This document shows, piece by piece, positions 61,665-64,000 of a stretch of DNA of 64,000 bases. How positions within the stretch are numbered: the first letter of the stretch is position 1; each line of letters starts with the position of its first letter. The position numbers were made by a program, and so were the translations under genes. The notes under the pieces were generated by a model. That model was not told the origin of the DNA and searched no databases. It saw nothing but the letters and a program-made list of their open reading frames with translations. This DNA comes from Chalciporus piperatus (taxonomy: Eukaryota > Basidiomycota > Agaricomycetes > Boletales > Boletaceae): assembly GCA_038093975.1 (NCBI GenBank), contig JBBPTG010000027.1:1-64000 (forward strand), given 5' to 3'.

Positions 61665-63496
61665 ATGAACTTTCTTGATACATACGGGTTAACGGGGACC
61701 GGTACAAGTACACCGTCTCCAAATGAGCAACGCCAGCCAGAGCCAAGTCTCGATGATGAGGTGTCGCAGGTGATCGGACAGCTTGGGCGTTTCTGGGGTG
61801 GGTTCAGGAAGCAGGTACGTTTGCTCTAGTGTTGTCACATCTCCATCAGTAGACCAAGATTCGCCTTATCCGCAGAGCGAGGCTGCTATCGCTACTGCAC
61901 GGGGAGGTATCACTCAAGCTGTCTCCCAGGCCCAGCGTGAACTCGGGCTGACCAGTGTGGAGACGCCAGCGGAAGGATCCAGGGCGGAGGGCCAGACAGA
62001 GGCCTCACTTGAGCACGAAGAGGAAGATAGCGACGCCGAACAATCGACTGACACGCCCACCGCAGAGACGGTTCGATCTGCCAGTACCGAGCCCACCGAC
62101 GAGGCTGGTGCATCTACATCTGCATCATCTCCCACCACGCAATCCTTCTTCACGCGTCTCCAATCCTCGATCCCTCCCAACATCCTGTCTGCCGTTCAAG
62201 CCCAGCTACCCGAAGGTCTGAAACATGCGCAGAACATTGATTTCGCGCAACTGGGGAACACGCTATCGACGGAATTCCAGCGCATACACGGAGTCACGCG
62301 AACGCAAGCGGAGGAATATGTGCATAAGAGCGAGGTGCTGCTCCGGGAGGCGATGAAGGAAGCTGGCGAGGTCTTACGGGATGCGGTGAAAGTGATACCG
62401 CCAGAAGAAGCTGCCAGTGATTCGACGGACGTTCCAGGGGTGCTATGGGATGGCTCTGATGTCTGGATGCTTCCCGGTCTCGCTGCCAATTCGGATGGGT
62501 CTACGAATGCAAGCTCGACGTCGAAAGGCAAGGGTAAAGAAGTCGATTCGGAGCCTTCGTCAACCCGTCAATCAGAGGATGCGCGTCGGGCGGTTGCGAC
62601 TCGCGCTGAGTCGTTGTTGGAGCAACTGAGGAGTAATCCTGAGATTATCAAGTTGGATCCTGCTGCGGACACGTCAAAGGATGCTTATATGGCTTGGGCT
62701 GAGGCGAGCGAGACGAGCGGGGAAGGGTTTGGGACGAAGGTGTGGGGTGAACGGGTTGCCGAGGCGTCGTCGGATCCGACGTTGCAAGATACCCTTGATG
62801 CTCTTGGTGAGTTTGGGGTTTCTATATTTCACTGGAACGTCGATGGCGATGATTTGGTTCTAACTCCACTTTACTGGTATCAGTGCCATCATATATGCCC
62901 GAAGAAGTCTTCTGGGTCAGATACTTCTTCCGAGTGCACCAAATCGAGACGGAAGAAAATAGGCGGAAAGCGCTACTACAAGGTAAGTTCCCTGCTTCAT
63001 AACCGCATCTGACACGACGTTGCTAAAGGTCTGACGACTTGGAAAAGCTACTGCCGAGAATGAGGAAGACTTTAGCTGGGAGGACGACGAAGACGAGTCG
63101 GCTTCCGCTAGTGATGCGAAGGAGACCGCGTCGCAGCACACACTCGCTCCTCCGAGAACAACGTCTGCATCGGATGTTCTGTCTTTGCCATCTTCTCATG
63201 CTCAAAGCCCAAGGGAAAGCAGTGACGAGAGTTATGATGTTGTCTCAGGGAACACTAGTAATACAGGGGACACTGGGATGATGGCCGGGGCAGCTGCAGA
63301 GGGTAATGAGGAACAAGATGAAGACGACGGTGACGAAGAGGAGGACGAAGAGGAGGACGAAGAGGAAGATGAAGAGGAAGATGAAGAGGAGGACGAAGAG
63401 GGAGAAGAGGAGGAGGACGAAGAGGAAGGCGGCGAGGAGGGAGAAGAGGAAGGCGGCGAGGAGGGAGAAGGCGAGGAGGACAGCGATTGGGAGTGA
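61665..63496 (+). CDS. BSD-domain protein with acidic tail
   Basis: Four exons (61665-61814, 61876-62806, 62884-62982, 63048-63496) close in phase to 542 aa. The BSD domain (named for BTF2-like factors, synapse-associated proteins and DOS2-like proteins) lies at about residues 300-395: KLDPAADTSKDAYMAW, then VPSYMPEEVFWVRYFFRVHQ and IETEENRRKALLQ, with the typical Phe-Trp pair. The N-terminus contains an amphipathic stretch (VSQVIGQLGRFWGGFRKQ). The C-terminus is almost pure Glu/Asp/Gly encoded by a GAG/GAC repeat and ends DSDWE. It resembles yeast Dos2 and related proteins, whose molecular role is poorly defined. Domain call firm, function open. Confidence 0.9.
63326..63486 (+). repeat. GA-rich trinucleotide tract encoding a poly-Glu/Asp tail
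   Basis: A 160-bp run of GAA/GAG/GAC codons (repeats of GACGAAGAGGAG and GAAGATGAAGAG), followed by GGCGAGGAGG units, within the last exon of the BSD gene. It keeps the reading frame and is likely length-variable. Confidence 0.8.
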
Positions 63497-63677
63497 AGTG
63501 ATGACCAGTCTCGTTTATCTCTTGATGTTGTAAGTACGACGAGTGATTGTAGTACCCGATTAGGTAAATTACCGAGGTTATGTTGACGACCAATGAAAGG
63601 ACTCACCAGAGCAATTACTGAGCTAGCTAGTGGTCCCTTGCAGCTCTCGTCTACATCCATTCAAGTTCAAATGCGGA

Positions 63678-64000
63678 ATGAGCTCGCTATTTGAAAGACG
63701 CTCTCAAAGGTTGCGTCTTCTCTCCAAGGACACCATCATCCTCGCCCTCCGCTTCTTCTGGGTCATCGTGGTCATTTGGTGCGAGTTTGGAGTTTTCTTT
63801 TACAGTCTGTCAGATTGTAGATGGCCGGACAAGGTTCTACAATCCGTGAGTGGTGTCCACTGAAATGCCTTCGTGTCGGACTGACACCCTTAATCCAAGG
63901 CCAACTCCCTCTCTGCAGTTAAGTCCACCCGAGTTCTATTAATCTCGGATGTTCGTCTGCAAAACCCTGCCCTATCCTCATGGTTCGGATATGACTCAAG
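63678..64000 (+). CDS. second Cdc1/Ted1-like metallophosphoesterase, 5' end only
   Basis: Cut by the window end. ATG at 63678 (MSSLFERRSQRLRLLS) leads into a membrane anchor (LRFFWVIVVIWCEFGVFFY), then SLSDCRWPDKVLQS and a GTGAGT donor at 63849. After an AAG acceptor at 63899 the next exon reads STRVLLISDVRLQNPALSSW. The layout repeats the start of the gene at 23497-25301: the anchor, the (S/D)C(H/R)WPD stretch before intron 1, and R(V/I)L followed by a Met/Ile-Ala/Ser-Asp motif. A Cdc1/Ted1 paralogue is therefore likely. At the second motif position it has Val-Arg where the other copy has Pro-Gln. Confidence 0.75.

Noticed and set aside
63326..63486. Minus-strand Ser/Pro-only frames opposite the GA-rich tract
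   Set aside because: Shadow frames created by the repeat; the plus-strand frame continues a BSD-domain protein in phase.

Overview
This is nuclear DNA of a filamentous fungus, most likely a mushroom-forming basidiomycete (Agaricomycete). Nearly every gene is cut by many introns of about 45-60 nt with GT(A/G)NGT donors and CTNAC branch sites close to the acceptor. Genes lie close together on both strands, and the set is typical of such fungi: an AreA/NIT2-type GATA factor, a UPF0643 protein, the fungal complex I 21.3-kDa-type subunit and carbamoyl-phosphate synthase with an arginine attenuator leader. Exon coordinates in the entries are my own splice reconstructions. Those whose summed exon length and reading phase close exactly are stated as such.

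Layout. 0-11.3 kb: a broken copy of the mRNA 3'-end endonuclease gene YSH1, interrupted by a terminal-inverted-repeat element; a large disordered protein with a possible Ulp1-like C-terminus; a small basic protein (minus); and the intact YSH1. 11.5-19.2 kb: a tandem segmental duplication. Each unit carries a gene for a ubiquitin-like/PB1-like, Lys-rich, HNH-nuclease protein followed by an aldo-keto reductase (AKR). The AKR is complete in unit 1 and only a scar in unit 2. 19.4-41.5 kb: mostly housekeeping genes: UGP1, a Cdc1/Ted1-type metallophosphoesterase, an MFS transporter, a taspase-like threonine protease, TFB4 of TFIIH, a complex I subunit, UPF0643, an unknown disordered protein, gamma-glutamyltransferase and signal peptide peptidase. 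43.6-52.4 kb: the GATA factor and a Sec7-PH Arf exchange factor. 52.8-59.6 kb: a third, inverted and decayed HNH+AKR unit lying head-to-head with a gene (D) that shares the N-terminal exons of the HNH proteins but has a different C-terminus. 59.9-64 kb: CPA1 with its attenuator uORF, a BSD-domain protein and the 5' end of a second Cdc1/Ted1-like gene that runs off the window.

Themes. Most genes are unrelated housekeeping functions and form no pathway or operon. The unusual part is duplication and chimera formation. YSH1 was copied at DNA level and the copy broken. An HNH-nuclease/AKR module was copied at least three times, with one nuclease copy losing its motif histidine. The N-terminal domain is shared between the HNH proteins and gene D. 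The HNH units sit as inverted repeats on both sides of a roughly 34-kb block of housekeeping genes.
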